Origin: Arthrobacter sp. Bi83
Lineage (GTDB): Bacteria; Actinomycetota; Actinomycetes; Actinomycetales; Micrococcaceae
Direction of reading: 5' to 3'
DNA length: 64,000 nt
Assembly: GCF_918698095.1 (NCBI RefSeq)
Contig: NZ_CAKKLY010000017.1
Span: 1-64,000, forward strand
The notes beneath the pieces were generated by a model, which did no database searches, was not told the origin of the DNA, and saw only the letters and a list, made by a program, of their open reading frames with translations. Shown piece after piece: positions 8,837 to 17,314 of the stretch. The position numbers and the translations under genes are program-made. Each line of letters begins with the position of its first letter. Position 1 is the stretch's first letter.

Positions 8837-8897
8837 AGTCAAAGCGTAGCAACCAGGCGTGACCGCAAAGGCCAAGAACAAGCGAAAACCACAACAC

Positions 8898-8935
8898 GTC
8901 AACCGGTTGACCAATTCTCAAAATGGCTCTATGGT
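8898..8935 (+). promoter_or_regulatory. Operon promoter overlapped by a GntR-type operator
   Basis: The palindrome GTCAACCGGTTGAC (8898-8911) overlaps TTGACC (-35, 8907-8912), which is 17 bp before TATGGT (-10, 8930-8935). FCD-type regulators often bind short GT..AC palindromes, and overlap with the -35 element implies repression. A reverse TTGACG in the same palindrome could serve the regulator gene itself. Confidence 0.7.
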
Positions 8936-9049
8936 TTTAATCACTCGCCTAGTCGGATACCGGCCAGCTTCCCGCAACTAGGCATTGAGACACATCCCAA
9001 CGGCATCCAGTGCAGGAAGCTGCCGGGAGACCAACATCTAGGAGTCAAT

Positions 9050-10414
9050 GTGGACACCACCCAATCAGTGTTCGAAAGATCTGCAATCAGAAAAGTGGCG
9101 ATCCGGCTGGTGCCGTTTGTCGCCCTCATGTTCTTCATCAACTATCTGGACCGCACGGCCATCTCCTTCGCCGGTCCCAACGGCATGAACACGGATCTGG
9201 CCCTTTCAGCCGCGCAGTTCGGTTTCGCCTCCGGCGTCTTCTTCATCGGCTACATCCTGCTGGAGATCCCCAGCAACCTGGCCCTTCACAAGTTCGGTGC
9301 CCGCCGCTGGCTCGCCCGTATCATGGTCAGCTGGGGCATCGTCTCCCTGCTCTTCACCTGGGTGGGCGGCGTCGAGCACCTCTACATCCTCCGCTTCATT
9401 CTTGGCGTTGCCGAGGCCGGGTTCTTCCCCGGCGCCATCCTCTTCCTCAGCCTCTGGGTTCCCTCCCGGCACCGCAGCAAGATTCTGGCCCTCTTCTACC
9501 TGGCCCAGCCGCTGACCACGGTTATCGGCGCCCCGCTTGCCGGCCTCCTTATCCAGCAGCACGGCCTCTTCGGCCTCGCCGGCTGGCGCGTCATGTTCTT
9601 TGGTGTCGCCATCCCCGCCATCATCATCGGCGTCATCGCCTGGTTCTACCTGGCCGATTCCCCGGCCAAGGCCAAGTGGCTGACCCAGGACGAGAAGACC
9701 TGGCTCACCGGCGCCCTGGAGAAGGAAAAGAAGGAAACCGCCGCCAGCAACAAGCACGTCAGCGTCCGCACTGTCTTCGGCAACGGCCGGGTCTGGATGC
9801 TCGCCGCTATCTACTTCGGCTTCATCTACGGCCTGTACGCCCTCGGTTTTTTCCTGCCCACCATCATCGCCGGCTTCGAAGGCCTCTACGGCACTAAGTT
9901 CGACGTGCTCCAGAAGGGCCTCATCACCGCGATCCCGTACCTGCCGGCCGCGGCTGCCCTCTACTTCTGGTCCAAGGACGCCACCAAGCGCGGCGTCAGG
10001 ACCTGGCACATCGCGCTTCCCGCCCTTATCGGCGGGCTGAGCATCCCGCTGGCGCTGTTCGCCGGTTCACCCGCCGCCACCATCGCCGTCATCACCATCA
10101 CGGCGATGTCCATCTTCGCGGCACTGCCCAACTTCTGGACCGTGCCCACCCAGTTCCTGACCGGCGCCGCAGCCGCGGCAGGCATCGCCCTCATCAACAC
10201 CGTGGGCAACCTGGCGGGCTTCAGTGCCGGCTACATCACGGGCTGGCTCAAGGACTGGACCGGCGGCTACACGGTACCGATGTTCGTGGTGGGCGGCTTC
10301 ATGCTCCTCTCCGCGATCCTGATGTTGGTGCTGAGCCGCTCCGGCAAGGTCAGCGACGGAATCCCGGCCGAGGCCCTGGACCCTGCGGGAGCCGGACACC
10401 ACGCCGAGCCGTAA
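9050..10414 (+). CDS. MFS transporter, ACS family (candidate D-apionate importer)
   Basis: 454 residues, twelve membrane segments, with FFINYLDRTAISFAGPNGMN after the first segment, typical of sugar-acid:proton symporters. GTG 9050 is used, with AGGAG ending six bases before it. It is the first gene of an operon whose enzymes match the D-apionate to L-erythrulose route, so D-apionate is the predicted cargo. No ABC, TRAP or other uptake system lies nearby. It is not an allele of the 4,737 transporter; the two are separate members of the same family. Confidence 0.85.
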   Translation: MDTTQSVFERSAIRKVAIRLVPFVALMFFINYLDRTAISFAGPNGMNTDLALSAAQFGFASGVFFIGYILLEIPSNLALHKFGARRWLARIMVSWGIVSLLFTWVGGVEHLYILRFILGVAEAGFFPGAILFLSLWVPSRHRSKILALFYLAQPLTTVIGAPLAGLLIQQHGLFGLAGWRVMFFGVAIPAIIIGVIAWFYLADSPAKAKWLTQDEKTWLTGALEKEKKETAASNKHVSVRTVFGNGRVWMLAAIYFGFIYGLYALGFFLPTIIAGFEGLYGTKFDVLQKGLITAIPYLPAAAALYFWSKDATKRGVRTWHIALPALIGGLSIPLALFAGSPAATIAVITITAMSIFAALPNFWTVPTQFLTGAAAAAGIALINTVGNLAGFSAGYITGWLKDWTGGYTVPMFVVGGFMLLSAILMLVLSRSGKVSDGIPAEALDPAGAGHHAEP

Positions 10415-10443
10415 GCACGCCGTAATCGCAATTATTCAACTAA

Positions 10444-10491
10444 CCGGTGGTCGAGCCTGTCGAGACCGATTTCGACAGGCTCAATCACCGG
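10444..10491. repeat. REP-like palindromic element in the leader of the kinase gene
   Basis: Nested inverted repeat. The outer arms are CCGGTG (10444-10449) and CACCGG (10486-10491); the inner arms are GAGCCTGTCGA (10453-10463) and TCGACAGGCTC (10472-10482). From memory, similar CCTGTCGA-type palindromes are scattered between genes in Arthrobacter and other actinobacteria. It sits between transporter and kinase genes inside one operon. Confidence 0.6.
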
Positions 10492-10518
10492 GGCGAGCAA
10501 TCACTTCAGGAGCTTTCC

Positions 10519-12288
10519 ATGACCCGCCTGTTCAATGAACCAGCAGCCTTCGCTGACGAAATGATCGAAGGCTTTGTCGCCTCCCACGGCCGCTGGGTGA
10601 AGCGCGTCTCCGGCGGCGTGGTCCGCAACACGAAGAGCACCCCGGACACCGTGGCGCTGGTGATCGGCGGCGGCTCCGGCCACTACCCGGCCTTCGCCGG
10701 GCTCGTCGGCCAGGGTCTGGCCCACGGCGCGGCCATGGGCAACCTGTTCGCTTCGCCCTCCGCGCAGCAGGTCTATAACGTGGCCAAGGCCGCGAACAAC
10801 GGCGCAGGCGTGCTGCTGGGCTACGGCAACTACGCCGGCGACGTCCTGCATTTCACCCAGGCCCAGGAACGCCTCCGCAAGGAGGGCATCGACTGCCGCA
10901 GCATCGCGGTCACCGACGACGTCTCCTCCGCCCCGCTGGCCGAACGCGCCAAGCGCCGCGGCATCGCCGGGGACCTGACCGTGTTCAAGGTGGCCGCCGC
11001 GGCCGCCGAGGCCGGCTACACCATGGACCGGATCATGGAAATCGCCGAGCGCGCCAACGACCGCACCCGCTCCTTTGGGGTGGCCTTCACCGGCTGCACC
11101 CTTCCCGGCGCCGACCACCCGCTGTTCTCCGTCCCCGAGGGCCGCATGGCCGTCGGCATGGGCATCCACGGCGAGCCGGGCATCGGCGAAACGGACATCC
11201 CGACGGCGGATGACCTCGCCGAACTGCTGGTCGCCAAGCTCCTCACCGAAATCCCCGACGGCGCCATCGACGCAGCCACTGCAGGCACCGCGGCCGGTAA
11301 GCGCCGCGTGGTCCCCATCCTCAACGGCCTGGGCAGCGTCAAGTACGAAGAGCTGTTCGTCGTCTACCGCCGCGTCGCCCAGCTTCTGGCCGAAGCGGGC
11401 CTGGAGGCCGTGGACCCGCAGGTGGGCGAACTGGTCACCAGCTTCGACATGGCCGGCACCTCCCTGACCCTGTTCTGGCTCGACGACGAACTCGAGTCAC
11501 TCTGGAACGCCCCCGCGGACGCCCCGGCCTTCCGCCGCGGCGCAGTCACGGCCGAAGTCTTGGAGGCGTCCGACGGCGGCGAGCTGGCCGACGTCAAACT
11601 CTCCATCCCTGACGCAACCGCGGAGTCCCGCGCCGGCGCCGTGCGGATCCTCGCCGCGCTCGGCGCCGCGAAGGACGTGGTGGACGCCAACGCCGATGAA
11701 CTGGGCCGGATCGACGCCATCGCCGGCGACGGCGACCACGGCATCGGCATGGAACGCGGCGTCCGCGCCGCTGTTGACGGAGCCCGCGACGCCGTCGCCC
11801 GCGGTGCCGGGGCAGCCACCACGCTGCACTTCGCGGCGGACGCCTGGGCCGACAAAGCCGGCGGCACCTCGGGAGCCCTCTGGGGCATGGCCCTGCAGGC
11901 CGTCGGTGACGCGATCGGAGACAGCAACGCGCCCGACGCCGGAGCTGTCGCCGCCGGAGTCGCCGGCGCCGCGGCCGCGATCATGGACTTCGGCAAGGCC
12001 AAGCCCGGGGACAAGACCCTGGTGGATGTCCTTGTCCCGTTCCGCGACGCACTGGCAGCCGGCGTAAATGCCGGGCAGTCACTGACCGACGCCTGGGGCG
12101 CCGCCGCCACCGTTGCGCAGCAGGCCGCAGAAGACACCGCCCGGCTGCTGCCCCTCATGGGCCGAGCCCGCCCGCACGCCGAGAAGAGCCTTGGCACGCC
12201 GGACGCCGGAGCGGTGTCCATGGCACTGATCGTCCGGGCAATACACAACACCCTCATCGAACAGACAACCATTAAGGAGAACGCATGA
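10519..12288 (+). CDS. lerK: L-erythrulose 1-kinase (dihydroxyacetone kinase-type, DhaK-DhaL fusion)
   Basis: 589 residues from ATG 10519 (AGGAG seven bases upstream). Residues 1-330 are a DhaK domain with [17 protein letters not shown] (50-66) and the substrate-binding His217 in [10 protein letters not shown]. Residues ~375-580 are the DhaL ATP-binding domain, with the Mg-binding aspartates in [14 protein letters not shown]. The ATP-dependent ketose kinase is clear. The L-erythrulose assignment rests on neighbours: RpiB-like and TIM-like isomerases follow with overlapping reading frames, the set known from tetritol and D-apiose catabolism (LerK, DerI, LerI). A dihydroxyacetone kinase role is the alternative. 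Confidence 0.8.
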   Translation: MTRLFNEPAAFADEMIEGFVASHGRWVKRVSGGVVRNTKSTPDTVALVIGGGSGHYPAFAGLVGQGLAHGAAMGNLFASPSAQQVYNVAKAANNGAGVLLGYGNYAGDVLHFTQAQERLRKEGIDCRSIAVTDDVSSAPLAERAKRRGIAGDLTVFKVAAAAAEAGYTMDRIMEIAERANDRTRSFGVAFTGCTLPGADHPLFSVPEGRMAVGMGIHGEPGIGETDIPTADDLAELLVAKLLTEIPDGAIDAATAGTAAGKRRVVPILNGLGSVKYEELFVVYRRVAQLLAEAGLEAVDPQVGELVTSFDMAGTSLTLFWLDDELESLWNAPADAPAFRRGAVTAEVLEASDGGELADVKLSIPDATAESRAGAVRILAALGAAKDVVDANADELGRIDAIAGDGDHGIGMERGVRAAVDGARDAVARGAGAATTLHFAADAWADKAGGTSGALWGMALQAVGDAIGDSNAPDAGAVAAGVAGAAAAIMDFGKAKPGDKTLVDVLVPFRDALAAGVNAGQSLTDAWGAAATVAQQAAEDTARLLPLMGRARPHAEKSLGTPDAGAVSMALIVRAIHNTLIEQTTIKENA

Positions 12289-12755
12289 GCGCCAAACTGC
12301 GCCTGGTCATCGGAGCCGACGACGCTGGATTCGAATACAAGGAAGCCCTGAAGGCTGACCTGGAGGCCTCCGAGCTGGTCGAATCCGTGACCGACGTCGG
12401 GGTGGATGCCACCAGCCACACCCCCTACCCGTCCGTGGCCATCGCCGCCGCCGAACTCATCGCGGCCGGCAAGGCCGACCGTGCCCTGCTCGTCTGCGGC
12501 ACGGGCCTTGGCGTGGCCATCGCGGCGAACAAGGTCCCCGGTGTCCGCGCCGTCACCGCGCACGACAGCTTCTCGGTGGAACGCTCCGTCCTGAGCAACA
12601 ACGCCCAGGTCCTCACCTTCGGCCAGCGCGTCGTCGGACTGGAACTCGCCCGCCGGCTCGCCCGCGAATGGCTCACCTACACCTTTGACGAGACCTCCGC
12701 CTCGGCCGAAAAGGTCACCCTGATTAAGGACTACGAAGGTGTCACTTCCTGCTAA
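12285..12755 (+). CDS. derI: D-erythrulose 4-phosphate isomerase (RpiB/LacB family)
   Basis: 156 residues, the usual RpiB length. The start overlaps the kinase stop by four bases. [15 protein letters not shown] replaces the classical ADHAG N-terminal motif. The catalytic cysteine is in [16 protein letters not shown] (Cys71), followed by [15 protein letters not shown]. In the tetrose pathway the RpiB-like enzyme converts D-erythrulose 4-phosphate to D-erythrose 4-phosphate. The family could equally act on ribose 5-phosphate, and the operon context decides the call. Confidence 0.78.
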   Translation: MSAKLRLVIGADDAGFEYKEALKADLEASELVESVTDVGVDATSHTPYPSVAIAAAELIAAGKADRALLVCGTGLGVAIAANKVPGVRAVTAHDSFSVERSVLSNNAQVLTFGQRVVGLELARRLAREWLTYTFDETSASAEKVTLIKDYEGVTSC

Positions 12756-13572
12756 GAATCCTTCGGCCAGCGCCGTCGGAACAGCACCTCCCAAAGCCAT
12801 CATCGGCGTCAGCCTGAAAATGTACTTCGGCTACGAACGCACCCTCGAATACTGCCGCGAGGTGGCCACCATCGCGTTCGCGCACCCGGCGGTCCAGAGC
12901 GGCGACATCGAGCTGTTCGTGCTGCCCACGCTGCCGGTACTGCCCGAAGCGGCCCGGATCCTCGGGACCGCCGGAGCAGCCGCAGGCGCCCAGGACATCT
13001 TCTGGGAAGATGAAGGGCCCTACACCGGCGAGGTCGGCGGCAAGACCGTTGCTGAACTCGGCGGCCGGTACGCAGAGGTGGGCCATGCCGAACGCCGCAG
13101 GATCTTCGGCGAGGACGACACGGTCATCGGGCTCAAGGCCGCGGCGGCCTACCGCAACCGCCTCACCCCCGTGCTGTGCGTCGGCGAGCTGCAGCAGGGC
13201 TCCGTGGAGGAAGCCGTCACCCGCTGCAGCGCAGAGATCGACGCCGCCCTGAACCGGGCGCAGTCCCTCGGTTCCGCCAGCCGGACCATCGTGGCGTACG
13301 AGCCGCAATGGGCCATCGGCGCCCCGGAACCTGCCACCCCGCAGTACATCAGCGCCGTAATAGGCGGGCTGGACGCCCACCTGCGTTCCCTGTCCGGACA
13401 GGCCGACAGCCGGGTCATCTACGGCGGCAGCGCCGGGCCCGGCCTGATCGGCCAGCTGGACTCCGCGGTCGCTGGCCTCTTCCTGGGCCGCTTCGCCCAC
13501 GACCCGAAAGCGCTCAAGACCATCCTGGATGAGGCCGCGGCACGGCTCACCGCGAAGAAGGTGGCGGCATGA
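12739..13572 (+). CDS. lerI: L-erythrulose 1-phosphate isomerase (triosephosphate isomerase-like)
   Basis: 277 residues from GTG 12739, overlapping derI by 17 bases, with AAGGA eight bases before. It is a TIM homologue with all catalytic residues: Lys27 (IIGVSLKMY), His116 (EVGHAERRR), Glu188 (AYEPQWAIG), and the phosphate loops VIYGGSAGP and GLFLGRFA. It carries a ~20-residue N-terminal extension. The housekeeping TIM is usually encoded with gapA and pgk, so this copy is specialised. In LerI the reaction is L-erythrulose 1-phosphate to D-erythrulose 4-phosphate. Confidence 0.8.
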   Translation: MSLPAKNPSASAVGTAPPKAIIGVSLKMYFGYERTLEYCREVATIAFAHPAVQSGDIELFVLPTLPVLPEAARILGTAGAAAGAQDIFWEDEGPYTGEVGGKTVAELGGRYAEVGHAERRRIFGEDDTVIGLKAAAAYRNRLTPVLCVGELQQGSVEEAVTRCSAEIDAALNRAQSLGSASRTIVAYEPQWAIGAPEPATPQYISAVIGGLDAHLRSLSGQADSRVIYGGSAGPGLIGQLDSAVAGLFLGRFAHDPKALKTILDEAAARLTAKKVAA

Positions 13573-14384
13573 GCCGCATAGGCCCGGGCTCAACAATAGG
13601 CCTGAGCAGCTACGCCTTCTTCTGGCAGCTCTCGGACAAGGTCTCTGAGCCGCTCAGTATCCACCAGGCGCTCGAGCGGACCGCGGCCCTGGGCGTGGAA
13701 CTGTTCCAGATCTGCGACTACGCCCCGCTGGAATCCATGACGGACCCGGAACTCAAGGACGTGCGTGCCACCGCGGACCGCCTTGGCGTCGCGCTGGAAC
13801 TGGGCACCAAGGGCATCCGACCGGAGCACCTGCGCAAGTTCCTGCACATCGCCGGGATCCTCGGGTCGCCGCTGCTGCGGACCATGTTCAACGTCCCGGG
13901 CCACACCCCGACGGCGGACGAGGCGGCAGCAATCTTCACCGAGGTCCTGCCGGAATTCGAGGCAGCCGGGGTGAAGATCGCCGTGGAAACCTACGAGCAG
14001 GTACCCACCTCCCGCATCCTGGACGTGATCCGCCGCGTGGACAGTCCGTACCTGGGCATCTGCAGCGACCCGGCCAACACAGTCGCGGCGCTGGAGCTGC
14101 CGCGTGAGGTGATTGACGCCGTCGCGCCTTACGTCCTCAACATGCACATCAAAGACTTTGCGTTCAGCCGCAAGGAGGGCTGGGTCGGCTTCACGTACTC
14201 CGGCGCGGCCCTCGGCGAAGGCCTTCTCGACTATGACTACATGGCCGGGAAGTTTCAGCCCAAAGAAAGAAACATCAACCAGATCGTCGAACACTGGCTG
14301 CCGTGGCAGGACTCCGAGGCGGAAACCATCCGCCTCGAAAACCAGTGGACCCAGCAAAGCATCGATTTTCTAAGGAGCAAGTGA
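13569..14384 (+). CDS. oiaC: 3-oxo-isoapionate decarboxylase candidate (sugar phosphate isomerase/epimerase fold)
   Basis: 271 residues, AP-endonuclease-2-like TIM barrel, ATGA-coupled to lerI. Likely metal ligands are in KIAVETYEQ, GICSDPANTV, LNMHIKDF and the C-terminal RLENQW. Family members are xylose-isomerase-like enzymes with varied reactions. In the published D-apiose work a member named OiaC decarboxylates 3-oxo-isoapionate to L-erythrulose. That is exactly what is needed between ApnO and LerK, both present here. The call is therefore context-based; another isomerase or epimerase activity cannot be excluded. Confidence 0.65.
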   Translation: MSRIGPGSTIGLSSYAFFWQLSDKVSEPLSIHQALERTAALGVELFQICDYAPLESMTDPELKDVRATADRLGVALELGTKGIRPEHLRKFLHIAGILGSPLLRTMFNVPGHTPTADEAAAIFTEVLPEFEAAGVKIAVETYEQVPTSRILDVIRRVDSPYLGICSDPANTVAALELPREVIDAVAPYVLNMHIKDFAFSRKEGWVGFTYSGAALGEGLLDYDYMAGKFQPKERNINQIVEHWLPWQDSEAETIRLENQWTQQSIDFLRSK

Positions 14385-14385
14385 A

Positions 14386-15246
14386 ATGTCAGCAGAACAA
14401 TTGACCGTCGCCGTCATCGGAGCCGGTGGCAAAATGGGGATGCGCGTTTCCCGGAACCTCCAGAAGAGCGCCCACACCGTCTTCTACAGCGAGAACTCCC
14501 CTGCGGGCCAGGACCGCGTCCGCGCCGAAGGCCGTGACATCACCTCCACCGACGACGCCGTCCAGGGCGCCGACGTGGTCATCCTCGCCGTCCCGGACAC
14601 CGTTCTGGGCATCGTGTCCGAAGGCGTGGTGCCCCAGATGAAGGCCGGCGCGATCCTGCTCACCCTGGACCCGGCCGCCGCCTACGCCGGGCTGCTGGCC
14701 AAGCGCGATGACGTCGTCCAGGCGGTCGCGCACCCGTGCCACCCGTCCGTGTTCCTGGAGCGCACAACCAAGGAAGAATGGGCCGACACCTTCGGCGGCG
14801 AGGGCGCCCCGCAGAACGTGGTTGCCGCGATCGACGAGGACACGCCGGCCGCGACCCGCGATTCGGCCGAGGCCGTCATCCGTACGATCTACGCCCCCGT
14901 CATCGACGTGCACTGGGTCACCGTGAAGCAGCTCGCCATCCTCGAGCCCACCCTCGTGGAGACCGTGGCCTGCATGATCGGCACGCTGCTCAACGAGGCG
15001 CTGCACGAGACCGTGCACACGGCCGGGGTTCCGGAGGAAGCCGCCAAGGCCATGCTGTTCGGCCACGTGCAGATCGCCCTGACCAACGCCCTCCGCGGCT
15101 CCAACCCGTTCTCCGAGGCGTGCGAAATCGCCATCCAGTACGGCAAGGACACCATCATCAAGGACGACTGGAAGAAGATCTTCGACGACTCCGAGCTGGA
15201 CGGCGTCATCGCCAAGATGCTGAAGCTCGACGCCGTCAAGCGTTAA
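14386..15246 (+). CDS. apnO: D-apionate oxidoisomerase candidate (ApnO family)
   Basis: 286 residues; AAGGAGCAAGTGAA precedes ATG 14386. An N-terminal Rossmann domain (VAVIGAGGKMGMRVSRNL, residues 8-25) is followed by VAHPCHPSVFLE and a helical C-terminal domain with VKQLAILEPTLVETVACMIG. It resembles DUF1932/6-phosphogluconate-dehydrogenase-like proteins. ApnO, from the D-apiose pathway, oxidises D-apionate with migration of a hydroxymethyl group to 3-oxo-isoapionate. It is last in an operon otherwise containing the downstream steps, and is followed by a 21-bp perfect terminator. No apiose dehydrogenase or lactonase is present, which suggests apionate itself is taken up. Confidence 0.68.
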   Translation: MSAEQLTVAVIGAGGKMGMRVSRNLQKSAHTVFYSENSPAGQDRVRAEGRDITSTDDAVQGADVVILAVPDTVLGIVSEGVVPQMKAGAILLTLDPAAAYAGLLAKRDDVVQAVAHPCHPSVFLERTTKEEWADTFGGEGAPQNVVAAIDEDTPAATRDSAEAVIRTIYAPVIDVHWVTVKQLAILEPTLVETVACMIGTLLNEALHETVHTAGVPEEAAKAMLFGHVQIALTNALRGSNPFSEACEIAIQYGKDTIIKDDWKKIFDDSELDGVIAKMLKLDAVKR

Positions 15247-15267
15247 GGCGGCACGCCGGTCAAAGAA

Positions 15268-15315
15268 AACGCATGAGGGCGACGGCGGGAATCTCCGCCG
15301 TCGCCCTCATGCGTT
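15268..15315. terminator. GACGGCGGG-family terminator of the apionate operon
   Basis: Perfect 21-bp stem (15268-15288 with 15295-15315), loop of six, starting 22 bp after the apnO stop. The arm starts with AACGCATGAGGG before the core. Confidence 0.88.
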
Positions 15316-15330
15316 AACAGGGCCTGCCCA

Positions 15331-15377
15331 TTGACACCCCTCCACCGCGCGCATATTCTACAACCAAATGGTTGTAG
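15331..15377 (+). promoter_or_regulatory. Strong promoter and ArsR-type operator overlapping the start codon
   Basis: TTGACA (15331-15336), 17-bp spacer, TATTCT (15354-15359). The perfect inverted repeat CTACAACCA-AA-TGGTTGTAG (15358-15377) covers the end of the -10, the expected transcription start and the ATG at 15368. This is the usual architecture of an autorepressed leaderless gene. Confidence 0.78.
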
Positions 15378-15700
15378 ATCAGATGAGTGAGGCCGAACTC
15401 GACCGCCTTTTCCAGGCGTTCGCGGATGGCACCCGCCGGGACATCATGCGCCGTGTAGCGGTGGGGGAGTATTCGGTGTCCGGCCTGGCGGGCCTCTACG
15501 CCATGAGTTTCGCCGCCGTTCAAAAGCATGTGGCGGTGTTGGAGCGCGCGTCCCTGGTCACGAAGGAGAAGCGCGGACGGCAGCAGATCGTGCGGGGCAA
15601 TCACGAAGGCCTGCAGGGGGCCCGGCGGCTGCTGGATGAGTACGAGGCGATCTGGCGGCAGCGCGCCGGGCGGATCGCGGACATGCTCGCTGAAGATTAG
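15368..15700 (+). CDS. ArsR-family winged-helix regulator
   Basis: 110 residues. FQAFADGTRRDIMRRVAVGE and VSGLAGLYAMSFAAVQKHVA with VLERASLVTKEKRGRQQIV form the winged-helix domain of the SdpR/ArsR type. No metal-binding CxC is present, so it is not a classical metal sensor. The ATG at 15368 lies inside an inverted repeat about nine bases after the -10, so the mRNA may be leaderless; ATG 15383 is an alternative start. It is paired with an AHSA1-type protein 13 bp downstream, a very common actinobacterial gene pair. Confidence 0.88.
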   Translation: MVVDQMSEAELDRLFQAFADGTRRDIMRRVAVGEYSVSGLAGLYAMSFAAVQKHVAVLERASLVTKEKRGRQQIVRGNHEGLQGARRLLDEYEAIWRQRAGRIADMLAED

Positions 15701-15713
15701 GAAGGGTTCCGCA

Positions 15714-16211
15714 ATGACGGTTATCAGTTCCACCAAGAGTCCCGAGACGCTCAGCTTTATCCTCGTTGCCGAGTTCGACGCCGGCGTCGAACGCGTCTGG
15801 CAGATATGGGAAGACCCGCGGCAGCTCGAGCGCTGGTGGGGTCCGCACACCTGGCCGGCCACATTCGAGAAGCACGAGTTTTCTCCCGGCGGAGAGGCGG
15901 CGTACTACATGACCGGGCCCGACGGCGAGAAGGCCCGCGGCTGGTGGCGCATCACCGCCATCGAGGCACCCCACCGCCTCGAGTTCGACGACGGCTTTGC
16001 CGACGACAGCGGCGCGCCCGTCGAAGCCATGGGGACCACCCATGCGGCCGTCACGCTCGAGGACATCGGCGGGCGTACGCGCATGACCGTGAAGTCCAGG
16101 TTCGAGTCCGAGGAGCAGATGGACAAGATGGTCGAGATGGGCATGGAAGAAGGCATGAAGGAGGCCGCCGGCCAGATCGACGGCATTCTCGCCGAGCAGT
16201 CCCACGCCTGA
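15714..16211 (+). CDS. SRPBCC (AHSA1-like) domain protein
   Basis: 165 residues starting at ATG 15714 with AGGAAGGG upstream. The START/Bet v1-like fold is indicated by FDAGVERVWQIWEDPRQLER, WWGPHTWPATFEKHEFSPGG, TAIEAPHRLEFDDGF and a C-terminal amphipathic helix. Proteins of this type bind hydrophobic ligands or assist folding. Here it forms a two-gene unit with an ArsR regulator and probably responds to the same unknown ligand. A family terminator follows. Confidence 0.85.
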   Translation: MTVISSTKSPETLSFILVAEFDAGVERVWQIWEDPRQLERWWGPHTWPATFEKHEFSPGGEAAYYMTGPDGEKARGWWRITAIEAPHRLEFDDGFADDSGAPVEAMGTTHAAVTLEDIGGRTRMTVKSRFESEEQMDKMVEMGMEEGMKEAAGQIDGILAEQSHA

Positions 16212-16263
16212 CCGCCGCTGGGCTCAAACCGGTAAAGCAAACGCCAGCAACCGGAAGTAACGC

Positions 16264-16312
16264 AAACGCCAGAGGACGGCGGCGGGGGTCCCGCCGCCGT
16301 CCTCTGGCGTTT
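16264..16312. terminator. GACGGCGGG-family hairpin, 23-bp stem
   Basis: 16264-16286 pairs perfectly with 16290-16312 around a three-base GGT loop. It lies between the SRPBCC gene (stop 16211) and a leftward small gene (stop 16327), so it is bidirectional. Confidence 0.85.
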
Positions 16313-16326
16313 GGTCGCGGAGCTTC

Positions 16327-16524
16327 CTAGAGAGCGGCGCCCTGGGCAGCGTTGCGGTTCAGGCTGACAGTGAAGGTGTTGGGTCCGCTGCAGGTGACCG
16401 CGATGCTGTGCTTGGGGGCGTTGGCCCTTGCCGACAGGTCGTGCACGGCCTTTTCCAGCGTGTGGTCCAGTGCTGACCGGTCCCAGATCTTCAGCGTTAC
16501 AGAGTCAGTGGTTTCGAACGTCAT
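16327..16524 (-). CDS. Small conserved protein, paralogue of the one at 63711-63923
   Basis: 65 residues, no known domain. The pattern is a short beta strand (SVTLKIW), a helix (LDHTLEKAVHDLSARA) and two strands (SIAVTCSG, NTFTVSLN). The same layout, with VRDL and TVSL at equivalent positions, occurs in the small protein at 63711-63923, so the two are probably paralogues. It ends at a family hairpin shared with the SRPBCC gene. Function unknown. The 468-bp gap 16525-16992 upstream contains one family hairpin and no supported gene. Confidence 0.65.
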   Translation of the reverse strand: MTFETTDSVTLKIWDRSALDHTLEKAVHDLSARANAPKHSIAVTCSGPNTFTVSLNRNAAQGAAL

Positions 16525-16870
16525 TATTCGGTGCCTTCATTCATAAATTCGGTCGGGCTTTCGCATCAGCGCGAAACCCGGAACGGGTCAATCCATGAAC
16601 GCTCAGAGACCTTGTTCAGCTCGGCGAGCTCACTGGTTTGGCCTCGTTGCGTCCACCAGATTGGGTTTAATTTTGCTTCTCCGCCACTGCATCCTCTTCC
16701 CGCAGGAGCGAGGTTCAGGGCTATGCAGGCTGGGAAATCGTGTTCTCAGCCCTTCCTTTTCATCATGCACGGCGGAGCGCTGACGTCTCAAGCGGATCGC
16801 TGGTGAGGTTCACCACACCAGCGGCTGGCACGGTGCCGGGAGGGCAATATTTCCCTGCAGCAAAGCAAAA

Positions 16871-16914
16871 GGCCAGAGGATGACGGCGGGAATTCCCGCC
16901 GTCATCCTCTGGCC
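16871..16914. terminator. GACGGCGGG-family perfect 44-nt palindrome
   Basis: A fully palindromic 22+22 nt element with AATT at the centre. After one mismatch, five more pairs (GCAAA/TTTGC) extend it to 16865-16920. It lies 78 bp beyond the stop of the leftward ABM gene. Confidence 0.82.
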
Positions 16915-16992
16915 ATTTGCTTCCGGTGACTTTTTCTTACGGAGAGTTCTTTCCTGCGCCCGATACTCCCATGACAACGCTGACGGGGCTCA

Positions 16993-17304
16993 CTAGAGAG
17001 CCCCTTGGTGCTCGGTTCCGGCCGCGATCGGTGCCAGGCGCGTCACTTCTACCGGCTCCTTCAGGAGCCCCTCGAGCGAAGCGTTGAGGCGTTTGACGGC
17101 ATCCCCCTCGCCGTGGGCGTCGAGCAGCTCCGCGGTTTCCCATTTTTCAATCATGAGGATCTGGCCGTTCGGGTCCTCATGGATGGCGTACAGCAGGCAG
17201 CCTGGTTCGTCGTGCACCTCGGCAATTGCGGGGGAGAGGGCCGCGACGACGTGGTCGAACGCGCCTTCGTTCGGCGTGAACACAGCAGTAACAATGACGG
17301 GCAT
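16993..17304 (-). CDS. Antibiotic biosynthesis monooxygenase (ABM)-like protein
   Basis: 103 residues from ATG 17304 (AAGGAA seven bases upstream). VIVTAVFTPNEGAFDHVVAA, HDEPGCLLYAIHEDPNGQIL and EKWETAELLDAH are typical of the small dimeric ABM/YgiN fold. Members are quinol monooxygenases or auxiliary factors. It follows the LacI gene by 10 bp on the same strand, so the two are cotranscribed. It may act in the same pathway as the divergent dehydrogenase and TRAP genes. Confidence 0.83.
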   Translation of the reverse strand: MPVIVTAVFTPNEGAFDHVVAALSPAIAEVHDEPGCLLYAIHEDPNGQILMIEKWETAELLDAHGEGDAVKRLNASLEGLLKEPVEVTRLAPIAAGTEHQGAL

Positions 17305-17314
17305 GGGGGTTTCC

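Noticed and set aside
16531..16806. Possible 91-residue gene in the gap after the small protein gene
   Set aside because: Mixed composition, no ribosome site and no recognisable domain; left as non-coding.
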